From assembly GCA_963575745.1 (NCBI GenBank), contig CAUYUJ010016897.1, positions 193,800-257,799 of the forward strand: a stretch of 64,000 bases of DNA, in the 5' to 3' direction. The stretch's first letter is position 1; each line of letters starts with the position of its first letter. Below are positions 9,641 through 19,520 of the stretch, one piece after another. This stretch comes from Prorocentrum cordatum. Lineage: Eukaryota; Sar; Dinophyceae; Prorocentrales; Prorocentraceae. The position numbers and the translations under genes were made by a program. A model generated the notes under the pieces. The model saw only the letters and a program-made list of their open reading frames with translations, ran no database searches and was not told the DNA's origin.

Positions 9641-12600
9641 TGTCCATCCAGTGTCGTGTCAAGGTAGGTGGTGTAGGTGTCCTGGGCTGAAGCCGCAGGA
9701 TCACCCTCAGGGGGGGGCCGCGGGATGGGCTGTGGCAGCGGGTCCCTCGCGAGGTCGGCCTGCAGGTCGAGGAGGGCTGGGTCTTCGTCGAAGAGCCCGC
9801 AGTGTCTTGTGTGCGGCGGAAGACGGGCCCACTGGTCGTCACTGATGAGGGTGGTGAGAGGAACTCTTTCTCGGGCCCAGCACTTACAGTCGCGGACAGT
9901 GTGCTCCTGAGTTTCCTCTTCCTCGTCGCAGTAGCGGCACATGGGGCTGGGGTCTGCCGACGTGTTGGATCGGGATCGTCGCTGTTGGGTGTGGTCCCCG
10001 CCCGACAGGTAGTTCAGGAGGAGCGCCAGCTGCCAGGCAGTGCATTTGGCTGCTCCTTTGGTTCGCGCGAGCCACGTGCTGGCGAAGAGGTCAAGGCCCT
10101 GTCTGACCGAGGCGAGGTAGCCAAGGTCGTGTCGCCGTGGCTTGATCTTCCGCAGAAATGCCCTGCGTTGTGAGGCCCGCAGCATGTGCAGGAAGGCGTT
10201 TTGGGGTAGATTCAGCCAGCTGATCGGGCAGCCCCAGTCATCGTACATGATGCCAAATGTGGGCCAGGTCCATCGGAGCTGCTGGAGCGACTGGACGAGT
10301 CGCCCGACGGGTCCTCCACCAAACAGGGTCTGGACGTGGTGTTGGAGGTCTCTGGCGAGCCCGCAGAGTGTGACGTCGCGGTTAACCTGACGCCGCAGGC
10401 ACAGGAATGCTTCACGCTGCGTGATGGCGTCGATCTCAAGGGCGTGTCCCGGCACGCACACGGCCATGAGAGTCCAGAACTCGACCCACTTGTTCCCCTT
10501 GGGGCGGATAGCCGCCTTGAGGGCGTGGTTGTAGGCAGTCTTGGCTGGGCCTGATGGTGCTTGGATGTCGGTGCCCGTGGTGCAGACGCTGGCGGCCAGG
10601 GATCGGGCGTGCCGCGCCTTGATAAGCATCGGCGACGGGAGCTTGCCAATGCGCGGCAGGCGGATAGTCGCCCTCCGCACACGGGCGTCTGCGGTGGCCG
10701 TGAGGTTAAGCGCGGCTGGAGCCGGCGCTGCCTCGGCGTTGATGTAACTCCCGACGAGCTTGAAGGAATCGACCACTCGGAGGGGGCGATCCGCCAGTGT
10801 GAGCTGGGTGACGGCGGCGTGCAGCTCATCGGTGAGCGCCCACCCTGCCACTTTACCAGGGTGAATGCGTTGACCGGAGAATCGGTCAAACTTGGCGGTT
10901 TCGTCGAGAGATTTCTGCAGCTCAGGAGCGGTGTGGGTAGTGGAGTTGCTGTCGTCAACGAAGGTAGTGCTGAGTGATCGAGGAACGTATCGGTGCTGCC
11001 TCTTTGTCCACACGCACATGAGCAGCTTGATGTCATCCAGGGACCACGAGCTGCCCTGGAGGTGACCGTTTGTCCTGGCCAGGTCCCTGGAGTACGCTCC
11101 GTTCATGCGGATGTAGCGTTTGTGGTGTCTGTAGAAGTTTCGGCGGACAGTAACGATGTCTTGTGGGCACCCCGCGTGCAGCGCAAGGTTTAGACAGATG
11201 TCCGTGATGAGGTAGTCGAAGCACTTCTGTCGGTCAAGGGCTGCTCCAGCTAAGGGGAGGAGTAAAGTCCTGGCGTGTTCGATGCGCAGGGCGAGAGAAG
11301 TGCTGACATCCCCAATGGTGGCTTTGGGAACGGCGCCGAAGCTCGTGGCATGGGTCCATCCTTGCCGCCAGGTCGTGAGGCTACGGTAGGCCGGCGCCTC
11401 CCACGCATACATCCACACGGAAAGAACCGAGAGAAGCCGTTGGTCCGTCGGGAGTTCCCCTCGGCCTTTTCGGAGGCACGGGTTTGGCACGTGCAGGAGG
11501 GGCTCGGGGATGGTGCCAGTGCGTTGCATAGCACGTAAGACGCTGGCGAAGAGGCGAAGGATGTCGTCGGGTAACTCCTTTGCCTCCTTGGTCGTCCAGC
11601 CGTCGAGTCCCCCCGCGCGGCGCGGTGAACGGGTGCGAATGAAGTGGATGAGTTGGTCGTCGGTAAGGTGGAAGGGGGCTGCTGGTGATGGCGTAGGCAG
11701 CTCTTGGCGGTATTCGTCGTAGAAGTCCGCCCACGTCGGCATAGCTTCGGCGTCATGGCCCGCGCGAGCGCGGTACGTGCCCAGGATGGGCTCCCAGGTG
11801 TCGACCATGAGCTTGAGCATGTCTTTGGTGTTGGCAACGATAGCGTTGGCGGGGAGGGCGTCGGGAACCTGGGCTGGTAGTGGGCCACGAATGGGGCCGT
11901 CGTCGTTGTCCGTGTCGGGCGAGCTACCGTCGCCGGGGCTGAAGCCGCCGGCGTCGGTGTCGGCGTCACTGTCGTCCGTGCTAGCTTGGTCAGGGCTGAA
12001 GGCGGTGGTGTCGCAGTGGAGCTGTGCATCGTCGGGAGTGGTAGGCGTGCGGAGATACGCCGTGGGCGAGCAGTCGGCAGCCCGTGCGTATATGGCCGCC
12101 TTTCGCCCGCTTGGCTCGCGGACGCCCTCAGACCAGATCTTGATGCGTTCAGCTTTGGCTCGGTTTGCACGTCGCGCCAGCTCCGAGTCTAGATTTTGGA
12201 TCAGACGATCGAGCTGCTCTCCGCGTGGCGCTGGCACGTCGGGGGTCCAGGCGTCAGGAAAAGCCAGGAGGGCCGTGGGGCGCAGCTTGTGGCAGAGAAG
12301 GCGGGCCGCGGCCCACGTGCAGTCGATGCGTTGCGCCAGGTGCGGCGGGATAGCACGGCAGTCTATATGATGGTGCAGTCCGATGAAGCGAAGCTCGCAA
12401 AGTTGCCGATGGAGCTTGCGAAGGCGGTTCATGTGAATCGTGGAAGCTCCGTAGGTGGGAAAGGCGCGGGGGACGGCGGGTCGCTCCTCGAACGTGGGTG
12501 TGAGCCCGTGCATGGTAGGGGCCTTCTTTTTTGGGTGGTCTGGCGGTGGGGGCGGCAGGTCCCGCAGCCGGGTGAGATGGTACTCATGGCTGGCCTCGTT

Positions 12601-14001
12601 TGCCAGGGCGAACATGCGTTCCACATCGTCGCGTGCGTCAGCCTGCTCCATGCGGTCGTGGTATCGTCCGGCGATGTGGGTCCCTAGTGCCTGGAGTTCG
12701 TGGTCCTCATGAGCTCCGTCGTTTGGAGGGTATGGCGTGGGGGCCAAAAGGCGTGGGGCCGTGTGATCGAGGCGGCTTAGGTCGAGTGTGACCTGCAGGC
12801 CAACATGGGACTTCGCTGGCAAGTCACGCAGATAGCAGAAGTCGGTGACAAGGGATCGCGCAGCTTGGTTGGCGATGACATAGTCGATGCGCGAAGTGCG
12901 GGGGCACTTGGTGACGCGGTCCCAGTCAGGGATATTGCCATATGTGTGCATGGTGTGGTCTGGTGTGCCTTCAGCGACGTTGGACCATCCGTGCTGCATC
13001 ATGTGCAGCAGGTGTGGATTGTCGTCGATGTTCGTGTTGGCGTCCATACAAATGAAATACGGGGCTGAGCCGACCCTCGCGGCGGCGCAATCAGCAAGCC
13101 GAAATATATCGGTGCTGTCCCCTCCAGCGACCCCGTAGAGGCTCGCAATGTAGATCCCAGCGGGACCGTGGTTGTTTCGTCGCCGCCTGCGGCGGTGCTG
13201 GGTGCAGAGCGGGAGGAAGACCTCGTGCCATCGTTTCTTGGCCTTGAGGGTGGCGATACAGGTCGCAATGTCGTCGACGGTGGAGTCGACGATGGCGTCC
13301 TTAGAGAGGATGGCAACCCCGCCCGAGGCGCCGGTGTTGCCCTCGACCGTGTGGTCCGTGCCACCGTGAGCAGCTTTGCGCTGGGCACGCGCCAGGTCCA
13401 GGTCAGGTCCCAGACTGGCCTGGTATCCTCCGTGGTGTGGATTGGCGGCGTTGGTGGCGATGGCTTGCCTGGTAGGCTTGGCATGACGGGTCTCCTGCAG
13501 CGCTATGACTGCGGCGTTGTGGTCGACACCTAGGGCGGTAATGGTTGGCCAGTTCGCTGGAAGACTCGTGATGTTGAGGCTGACGAGGTGGATGGAGCGA
13601 CCTGGCCCATCTCCGTCGGTGGAGCTGGAGTTAGCACGCCCCGCACGGTGGAGGGCGGCCTGGCCGTCACCCAGGTAGGAGGCTTTGCCACAGGTGGAGC
13701 TCATGGCGTCGCAGCAGATTGGCTTGGACGGGGCTGAAGCCGCCGTCGGGCCAAAAGTGGAGGCAAGGCATGGTCGACGCTGCGCCGGGGGGGGTTCATA
13801 AACATCGGCAAAACTGCCTCGAAAAAACCTCCTCACTCCTGTACCGTGGGGGACGGAGGGAGGAAAGGTGAGATGTCCAGGATCCTCTTGCTCTGCCCGA
13901 GTCTGAAACGCAACGTCAGGGTACAGGCTGTGGGACTGGTCGCCAGTCTGCTCTGCGTTCTGAACGGTTTTCCAGTTAGGGCGTCGCGGCCGCCGAAGCA
14001 C
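9586..14001 (-). CDS. LINE-A ORF2: endonuclease, reverse transcriptase, zinc finger
   Basis: The open frame gives 1471 codons. Its outermost start is GTG, and the first ATG is codon 100 (13704). Residues about 136-405 are an endonuclease/exonuclease/phosphatase domain: SLNITSL, ALQET (E170), GGVAILSKD, CMDAN (D320), SRIDYV (D373) and KSH (H399). The RT spans about 780-1100: motif A around ALDRQKCFD (D923), motif B LQGSSWS (981-987), motif C FVDD (1014-1017) where most LINEs have Y/FADD. A C-x2-C-x8-H-x4-C finger lies at C1355-C1372. A His/Asp/Pro-rich linker separates endonuclease from RT. The product would nick target DNA and copy the element RNA at the nick. The frame overlaps ORF1 by 169 bp and lacks the RNase H, which lies in other frames. 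Confidence 0.85.
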   Translation of the reverse strand: MLRRPRRPNWKTVQNAEQTGDQSHSLYPDVAFQTRAEQEDPGHLTFPPSVPHGTGVRRFFRGSFADVYEPPPAQRRPCLASTFGPTAASAPSKPICCDAMSSTCGKASYLGDGQAALHRAGRANSSSTDGDGPGRSIHLVSLNITSLPANWPTITALGVDHNAAVIALQETRHAKPTRQAIATNAANPHHGGYQASLGPDLDLARAQRKAAHGGTDHTVEGNTGASGGVAILSKDAIVDSTVDDIATCIATLKAKKRWHEVFLPLCTQHRRRRRRNNHGPAGIYIASLYGVAGGDSTDIFRLADCAAARVGSAPYFICMDANTNIDDNPHLLHMMQHGWSNVAEGTPDHTMHTYGNIPDWDRVTKCPRTSRIDYVIANQAARSLVTDFCYLRDLPAKSHVGLQVTLDLSRLDHTAPRLLAPTPYPPNDGAHEDHELQALGTHIAGRYHDRMEQADARDDVERMFALANEASHEYHLTRLRDLPPPPPDHPKKKAPTMHGLTPTFEERPAVPRAFPTYGASTIHMNRLRKLHRQLCELRFIGLHHHIDCRAIPPHLAQRIDCTWAAARLLCHKLRPTALLAFPDAWTPDVPAPRGEQLDRLIQNLDSELARRANRAKAERIKIWSEGVREPSGRKAAIYARAADCSPTAYLRTPTTPDDAQLHCDTTAFSPDQASTDDSDADTDAGGFSPGDGSSPDTDNDDGPIRGPLPAQVPDALPANAIVANTKDMLKLMVDTWEPILGTYRARAGHDAEAMPTWADFYDEYRQELPTPSPAAPFHLTDDQLIHFIRTRSPRRAGGLDGWTTKEAKELPDDILRLFASVLRAMQRTGTIPEPLLHVPNPCLRKGRGELPTDQRLLSVLSVWMYAWEAPAYRSLTTWRQGWTHATSFGAVPKATIGDVSTSLALRIEHARTLLLPLAGAALDRQKCFDYLITDICLNLALHAGCPQDIVTVRRNFYRHHKRYIRMNGAYSRDLARTNGHLQGSSWSLDDIKLLMCVWTKRQHRYVPRSLSTTFVDDSNSTTHTAPELQKSLDETAKFDRFSGQRIHPGKVAGWALTDELHAAVTQLTLADRPLRVVDSFKLVGSYINAEAAPAPAALNLTATADARVRRATIRLPRIGKLPSPMLIKARHARSLAASVCTTGTDIQAPSGPAKTAYNHALKAAIRPKGNKWVEFWTLMAVCVPGHALEIDAITQREAFLCLRRQVNRDVTLCGLARDLQHHVQTLFGGGPVGRLVQSLQQLRWTWPTFGIMYDDWGCPISWLNLPQNAFLHMLRASQRRAFLRKIKPRRHDLGYLASVRQGLDLFASTWLARTKGAAKCTAWQLALLLNYLSGGDHTQQRRSRSNTSADPSPMCRYCDEEEETQEHTVRDCKCWARERVPLTTLISDDQWARLPPHTRHCGLFDEDPALLDLQADLARDPLPQPIPRPPPEGDPAASAQDTYTTYLDTTLDGHGSMLPRTVRAPTKPSHS

Positions 14002-17000
14002 GGCTGCAAGACAGATGGCGCAGCAGGAGACGCAGGACGTGGCTGCAGGTATGGTGGTATGGTCAGGGTGAACGGGCTCTGCCGCTTGTACTCTCGTCCA
14101 GAGGCCAAGGGCACCGCTTGAGCGCGCGTCCGAATGCCAACAGTGTTCCTTACTCTCGGGACAGGCGTAGGTGCTGATGCTGACGATGCCGGTGAAGGAG
14201 CCATAGGCCGTGATGGTGTCGGTGCGATCGCCGTAACTGTCGATGCTGCCTGCCCCCAGGTGTTTTGGTACAACTGGGCCCCCAGGTGTTTTGGTACAAC
14301 TGGGCCCCCTGTGGTCGCTGTTGCCGTCGCTGTGAGCGTCGATGGAGGATTCGGAGCTGGCGTCGATGCTGGCTGCAACTCTGGTGAGGGTACCAGCGTA
14401 GGCACAGTCGCGGGTGCTGACGCTGGTGGTGCTGGCGTAGGAGCTGTCGTCGGTACTGGCCTCGATGCAAACGTCGGCGCTGGCGTCGAGGCTGGTTGCA
14501 ACTCTGGCGTGGGTATCGACGTAGGCGCAGGCGTGGGTGCTGACGCTGGCAGTGGTGTCGTAGGGACTGTCGTCAGGACTGGCCTCGATGGAGACGTCGG
14601 GGGTGGCGTCAATGCTGGCTGCAACTCTGGCGTGGGTAGCGGCGTGGGCGCAGGCGTGGGTGTTGACGCTGACGGTGCTGGCGTAGGAGCTGTCGTCGGT
14701 GCTGGCCTCGATGCTGACGTCGGAGCTGACGTCGACACTGGCTGCATCTCTGGCGTGGGTACCGGCGTGGACGCAGGCGTAGGGGCTGACGCTGGCGGTG
14801 TTGTCGTATGAGCTGTCGTCGGTGCTGGTTTCGATGCAGACGCCGGAGCTGGCGTCGATGCTGGCTGCAACTCTGACGTGGGTACCGGCGTAGGCACAGG
14901 CGTGGGTGCTGACTCTGGCGGTGCTGGCGTAGTAGGTGTCGTCGGTGCTGGCCTCGATGCAGACGTCGGAGCTGGCGTCGATGCTGGCTGCAACTCTGGC
15001 GTGGGTAGCGGCGTAGGCGAGGGTGCTGACGCTGACGGTGCTGGCGTAGGAGCTGTCGTCAGTGCTGGCCTCGATGCAGACGTCGGAGCTGGCGTCGATG
15101 CTGGCTGCAACTCTGGCGTGGTTACCGGCGTAGGCGCAGGCGTGGGTGCTGACGCTGGCGGTGCTGGCGTAGGAACTGTTGTCGGTGCTGGCCTCGATGC
15201 AGACGTCGGAGCGGCCGTCGATGCTGACTGCAACTCTGGCGTGGGTACCGGCGTGGGCGCATGCGTGGGTTCTGCCGCTGGCGGTGCTGGTGTAGTAGCT
15301 GTCGTCGGTGCTGGCCTCGATGCGGACGTCGGAGCTGGCGTCGGAGCTGGCTGCAGCTCTGGTATGGGTACCGGCGCAGGTGTGGGTGCAGACGCTGGCG
15401 GTGCTGGCGTAGGAGCTGTCGTCGGTACTGGCCTCGATGCAGACGTCGAACCTGGCGTCGATGCTGGCTGCAACTCTGACGTGGGTACCGGCGTAGGCGC
15501 AGGCGGTGCTGGCCTCGATGTCGACGACGACGCAGCCACAGGCAACCAGTGAACGTCACCATCGTCGTCGTAACCGTCCCCATCACCGTCGAAGATGAAT
15601 GCAGACGTCGGAGCTGGCGTCGGAGCTGGCTGCAGCTCTGGCGCGGGTACCGGCGCAGGCGCAGGCGTGGGTGTTGACGCTGGTGGTGTTGGCGTAGGAG
15701 CTGTCGTCGGTACTGGCCTCGATGCAGACGTCTGCGCTGGCGTCGAGGCTGGTTGCAACTCTGGCGTGGGTATCGGCGTAGGCGCAGGCGTGGGTGCTAC
15801 CGCTGGCAGTGGTGTCGTAGGAACTGTCGTTAGTACTGGCCTCGACGGAGACGTCGGAGCTGGCGTCGGTACTGGCTGCAACTCTGGCGTGGGTAGCGGC
15901 ATGGGTGCAGGCGTGGGTGTTGACGCTGGCTGTGCTGGCGTAGGAGCTGCACGGAAAAGGCCATAACCTGAGTTTGGTCCCGAAATTCTGGATTTCGGAC
16001 CAAAAGTCTGGTTCTGGACCCCACGGGGCCCTCCTGGCGCAGACGTCGGAGCTGGCGTCGCTGCTGGCTGCAACTCTGACGTGGGTAGCGGCGTAGGCGC
16101 AGGCGTGGGTGCTGCCGCTGGCGGTGCTGTCGCAGGAGCTGTCGTCGGTGCTGGCCTCGATGCAGACGTCGGAGCTGGCGTCGACGCTGGCTGCACCTCT
16201 GGCGTGGGTACGGGCGTAGGCGCAGGCGTAGGTGCTGACGCTGGCGGTGCTGGCGTAGGAGCTGTCATCGGTGCTGGTCTCGATGGAGACGTCGGAGCTG
16301 GCGTCGAAGCTGGCTGCAACTCTGAGAGACGATGATGCCGAGGAGAGGTCTGTAGGTCACCAGGCTTCGGCGGGCCTGAAGGCGCCGCCGAGCGAGTGGC
16401 CATACAGGGAGCGCAGGAGTGGCTGATTGTGGTGCTGACGTCTCTTGCGGCCGTCGGAGCTGTCGCTGGCAGTACTGGCGTCGCTGCCGTCGATGCTGAC
16501 GTCGGAGCCGCCGCTGGCAGTGGTGGCGTCGCTGCCGTCGATGCTACCGTCGGAGCCGGCGATGCTATCGATGCCGCCGTCGGAGTCTGTGAAACTGCGG
16601 GCGGAGCCGTCGTCGCTGCCGTCGATGCGGCCGTCGGAGCCGACGATGCTAACGATGCTGACGTCGGAGCCGGCGGTGCTAACGATGCTGCCATCGTAGC
16701 TGACGATGCTAGCGATGCTAGCGGTGCTGCCGTCGGAGCCGTCCTCGCCGCCGTCGATGCTGCCGTCGGGGTCGGCGAAACTGTGGTCGTTTCTGCCGTC
16801 GGTGGGAGCGTCGATGCTGACCTCGGCGCCGGCGCCGGTACTGCGTCGTCAAGGTCGTCGTGGTCGTCGTCGTCTCCTCCTCCTCCTGCGGGGCGGGGTG
16901 AGGGAGGGGGCGAGGATGGTGCCGAATCCGTACCCCTCGCTGGCGTCGAGGCTGACTGCAGTGCCGTCGTCAGAGCTGGCGTCGATGCTGTCTGCGGAGC

Positions 17001-18059
17001 TGGGGTTTGGTCCGTCGTGGACGTGGGCGTGGAGGCTGCCGAGGACGATGCTGACGTCGATGTTGACGTCGATGGGGCCATAGGCACAGACGCTGGTGTC
17101 GGCAAGGCGGACGGGTCATGGCATGACAGGACGGCCCCTCTAGCGTCAGGTGCACCTGAAGGCAGCACCCTCGCCAACGGCCCTGGGCGAGGCGTCAGGA
17201 CAGAGGATGTTGAAAGGCCCGTCGAGGCTGGCGTCGATGCGGTCGGCAGTGCTGGTGGCGATGCTGAGGTCGATGCAAGGACGAGCATGACGACGGCCGA
17301 GATGGTGGCCCGTTTGGGGCGGGCCAGGCCCGCCGTGCCCTTGAAGCCGCAGGCGGAGCCGAGGACGCCGAAGAACGCGTAGCCGACCTTGACGGCCCTT
17401 GTGGGGCGGGCTGGGCCCGCCGTGCCGGCGGAGTCGACGATGTGCTTGACGACGCTCCTGGTGCCCTTGCCGATGGTACGCAAGACCGTACCGACGGTGC
17501 CGAGAGCGATGCCGAAGGTGGAGCCGAGGCCGTACCCGAAGTTCAGCAAGATAATGCCGATGAAGTTGAGAGCGGTGCCTGCGGTGCCGCGGGAGCGCTC
17601 TCGGGGGGAGGTTGGGGGCCGACTGCTTGTCACGCACGGCGCGACGACGGCAGGCGTGGGAACAGCCCGACCGCACTCAGCACCGTCACCCTCAGCAGTC
17701 GGGAGCCCGACCCCCCCCTGGATACCTGGCCGTACCGAGGTGAGCAGGTGCTGGACGGAGTCGTCTGTGTTGGCGTCGGTGCCTGGTAGGTGAGCGCGGA
17801 GGTCGGCTCGGTAGGCGCGCAGCTCGGCGCGCAGGTGGAACACGTCGTGCCCGAGTATACGTAGATCTTCGTGAAGATCCGCACGCGGCACGTGTGGGGC
17901 GTGTCCAGGTGGTACTGGGAGGTCGCGCCCGTGCAGGACGGGCACGCGGAAGACAAGGTCCTGGTGCCTATGTTCAGTAACATGGCCAGGCAGCTCAGGT
18001 AGTACAGCATGGTGAGACGTGAAAGTGCGGTGGCGGCCTGGCGCAGACAGGGGGGCCAT
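13833..18059 (-). CDS. LINE-A ORF1: Pro/Thr/Ala-rich protein with 41-residue repeats
   Basis: A 1408-codon frame starts at an ATG in a favourable context (CCGCCATGG). Residues about 1-170 are His/Arg/Pro-rich. Two hydrophobic segments follow, around LNFIGIILLNFGYGLG and VKVGYAFFGVLGSACGF, which could be membrane or amphipathic segments. After Ser/Thr/Ala-rich low complexity come about 17 copies of a 41-residue unit built on TPAPTSASRPAPTTAPTP and PTPELQPA, then a basic C-terminus. It sits where a LINE ORF1 should be and overlaps ORF2. There is no zinc knuckle, RRM or coiled coil, so it is unlike known ORF1 proteins. Assignment as ORF1 rests on position. An unrelated host frame upstream of the LINE is the alternative. 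Confidence 0.55.
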   Translation of the reverse strand: MAPLSAPGRHRTFTSHHAVLPELPGHVTEHRHQDLVFRVPVLHGRDLPVPPGHAPHVPRADLHEDLRILGHDVFHLRAELRAYRADLRAHLPGTDANTDDSVQHLLTSVRPGIQGGVGLPTAEGDGAECGRAVPTPAVVAPCVTSSRPPTSPRERSRGTAGTALNFIGIILLNFGYGLGSTFGIALGTVGTVLRTIGKGTRSVVKHIVDSAGTAGPARPTRAVKVGYAFFGVLGSACGFKGTAGLARPKRATISAVVMLVLASTSASPPALPTASTPASTGLSTSSVLTPRPGPLARVLPSGAPDARGAVLSCHDPSALPTPASVPMAPSTSTSTSASSSAASTPTSTTDQTPAPQTASTPALTTALQSASTPARGTDSAPSSPPPSPRPAGGGGDDDDHDDLDDAVPAPAPRSASTLPPTAETTTVSPTPTAASTAARTAPTAAPLASLASSATMAASLAPPAPTSASLASSAPTAASTAATTAPPAVSQTPTAASIASPAPTVASTAATPPLPAAAPTSASTAATPVLPATAPTAARDVSTTISHSCAPCMATRSAAPSGPPKPGDLQTSPRHHRLSELQPASTPAPTSPSRPAPMTAPTPAPPASAPTPAPTPVPTPEVQPASTPAPTSASRPAPTTAPATAPPAAAPTPAPTPLPTSELQPAATPAPTSAPGGPRGVQNQTFGPKSRISGPNSGYGLFRAAPTPAQPASTPTPAPMPLPTPELQPVPTPAPTSPSRPVLTTVPTTPLPAVAPTPAPTPIPTPELQPASTPAQTSASRPVPTTAPTPTPPASTPTPAPAPVPAPELQPAPTPAPTSAFIFDGDGDGYDDDGDVHWLPVAASSSTSRPAPPAPTPVPTSELQPASTPGSTSASRPVPTTAPTPAPPASAPTPAPVPIPELQPAPTPAPTSASRPAPTTATTPAPPAAEPTHAPTPVPTPELQSASTAAPTSASRPAPTTVPTPAPPASAPTPAPTPVTTPELQPASTPAPTSASRPALTTAPTPAPSASAPSPTPLPTPELQPASTPAPTSASRPAPTTPTTPAPPESAPTPVPTPVPTSELQPASTPAPASASKPAPTTAHTTTPPASAPTPASTPVPTPEMQPVSTSAPTSASRPAPTTAPTPAPSASTPTPAPTPLPTPELQPALTPPPTSPSRPVLTTVPTTPLPASAPTPAPTSIPTPELQPASTPAPTFASRPVPTTAPTPAPPASAPATVPTLVPSPELQPASTPAPNPPSTLTATATATTGGPVVPKHLGAQLYQNTWGQAASTVTAIAPTPSRPMAPSPASSASAPTPVPRVRNTVGIRTRAQAVPLASGREYKRQSPFTLTIPPYLQPRPASPAAPSVLQPCFGGRDALTGKPFRTQSRLATSPTACTLTLRFRLGQSKRILDISPFLPPSPTVQE
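14256..14307. repeat. 26-bp perfect tandem duplication
   Basis: The unit CCCCCAGGTGTTTTGGTACA plus ACTGGG occurs twice head to tail. Because 26 is not a multiple of three, the two copies are read in different frames in ORF1 (VVPKHLG then QLYQNTWG). This duplication therefore sets the frame in which the C-terminal part of ORF1 is read. Confidence 0.9.
14340..16335. repeat. 123-bp coding minisatellite, about 17 copies
   Basis: The anchor GCTGCAACTCTG recurs at spacings of 123, 123, 123, 123, 123, 117, 123, 123, 117, 162, 123, 123, 192, 123 and 123 bp. Every spacing is a multiple of three, including the two units with insertions, so the minus-strand frame is kept throughout. The unit encodes 41 residues, rich in Pro, Thr, Ala and Ser. 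Opposite-strand frames are also open, because the repeat lacks stop triplets in several frames. Confidence 0.9.
15956..16030. repeat. Insertion in the minisatellite containing a 13-bp inverted repeat
   Basis: One 123-bp unit is expanded to 192 bp by a 69-bp insertion. It contains TTTGGTCCCGAAAT, a short spacer, and ATTTCGGACCAAA, an almost perfect inverted repeat with one extra C in one arm. The insertion is in frame (23 codons) and unlike the surrounding repeat in composition. Confidence 0.75.
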
Positions 18060-18211
18060 GGCGGCGGTCGCACTGAGGAAGTGAGGAGACGCAAATCAGT
18101 ACCGCGCTGCTGGCGCGGTTCCGGTCTCGCGAGGCCTGGAGTCGGGACTCCAGAGCGGGGCGCTTCGCGTCGCGGCTACGCTATGAGTGCAGGGCACTCT
18201 CGAGCCGAGAC

Positions 18212-18380
<169 letters not shown>

Positions 18381-18499
18381 ATCATATAGAAAAGGAAAGG
18401 AAGGACTTAAAGAGAGAAGATACATTTAAACAGAAAAACATAATAATACATGAAAAGGATAAAGAGAAGAGGAAAGGGGGATAAAACAAAAAATCTGAA

Positions 18500-18635
18500 T
18501 ATTCAAATGGATTAAATTTTATTTACAATCACTTTATGAACATTAAAATTTTTAAGTGCTCGTGTAGGGTAGCTCACGTGCCTCGTTTTCCCTGGATAAT
18601 CAACCCCAGCGATAAACAAGTTCAGGGCGCCAGGG
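18500..18635. repeat. Direct repeat R (right copy)
   Basis: The segment is a close copy of 7470-7605, sharing TTTTTAAGTGCTCGTGTAGG, the TAGCTCA block and GGATAATCAACCCCAG. It is followed by a short GGAGGAGGAG and GAGA-rich microsatellite, as the left copy is followed by (AG)n. Confidence 0.85.
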
Positions 18636-18639
18636 GGAG

Positions 18640-18659
18640 GAGGAGGAGGAGAAAGAGAT

Positions 18660-18699
<40 letters not shown>

Positions 18700-18719
18700 G
18701 CCAGGAAGGAGAAAGAGAT

Positions 18720-18786
<67 letters not shown>

Positions 18787-18800
18787 AAGAGAGACAGGAA
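18640..18800. repeat. Imperfect (GA)n with internal duplication
   Basis: Two successive tracts open with GAGAAAGAGATAGAGAGACA (about 18648 and 18708) and run into pure GA. The duplication indicates slippage or unequal exchange in a longer unit than the dinucleotide. Confidence 0.85.
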
Positions 18801-19339
18801 TAACTACAAAGAGACAGAAGGACATTGGTTTCGCTTGAGACATCCTGAAACAACGTGTTCGCTTCGCTCGATGTGGTTATCTCAACATAAGAAGGAAGTA
18901 ACTTCGATGGCGAACTTTTCCCGTGATAATGAAGTTCGGCCCCCGCGCCCCCGCGCCCCCGACCAAACTCTTATTGGTCGACGATAAAAAACTCTAACGA
19001 CTTAAGGGGGGGGTACTTTATTCTCATTGGCATGCGGTTAAAGGAGGCGACCGCGGCAAGAGCCAAGAGCGTCAGTCCGAACGATCTACGGGCGGCGGCT
19101 GGGGTCGCGACCGGTCGCAGAGTCGCATCTCCAGCGTCAGCTCCAAGAAGAACGGCTTGCGCTGTGCATTTAGCCGCGGAGCTTGCCCTTCGTCTGCAGA
19201 GGAGTGCTCTCGCGACCATCGTCGGGCTTCTCCGGGGGCAAGTTTGCAAGCGATAAGTGCGAGGCGCGCGCGGGCAAGATCGGAAATCCCTCCCCCGCGA
19301 GCTCGGCAATGAGCAGATGTCGGCCCGGCCGCAGCGCAG

Positions 19340-19520
19340 AATCTGAAGAATATCGCGGCGCCCGCGCAGGGCAGTGACAAGGATGGGGCGAAGGCAGAGG
19401 GCAAGACAAAGGAGAAACGGCGGTGCTGGACACGCCTGGCCGGGCAGACGCGCCAGTTTGGCAGGGATTGCTGGGGCAGGGGGAACGCCCGCCTGGACAT
19501 CCGTGACCAGAATGGCCAGC
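19340..19520 (+). pseudogene. Copia-1 nucleocapsid-like zinc-knuckle remnant
   Basis: The frame reads a Lys/Glu-rich stretch (KAEGKTKEKRR), then CWTRLAGQTRQFGRDCW. The spacing and the residues G, QF and RDC fit a CCHC knuckle in which the second Cys and the His have become Arg. It sits about 0.7 kb upstream of the protease remnant, the expected place for the end of Gag. Confidence 0.4.

Noticed and set aside
14134-17382. Gly/Ala/Val-rich plus-strand frames opposite LINE-A ORF1
   Set aside because: They are the antisense of the 123-bp repeat. The minus strand has the ORF1 position, a good ATG context and the adjoining ORF2.
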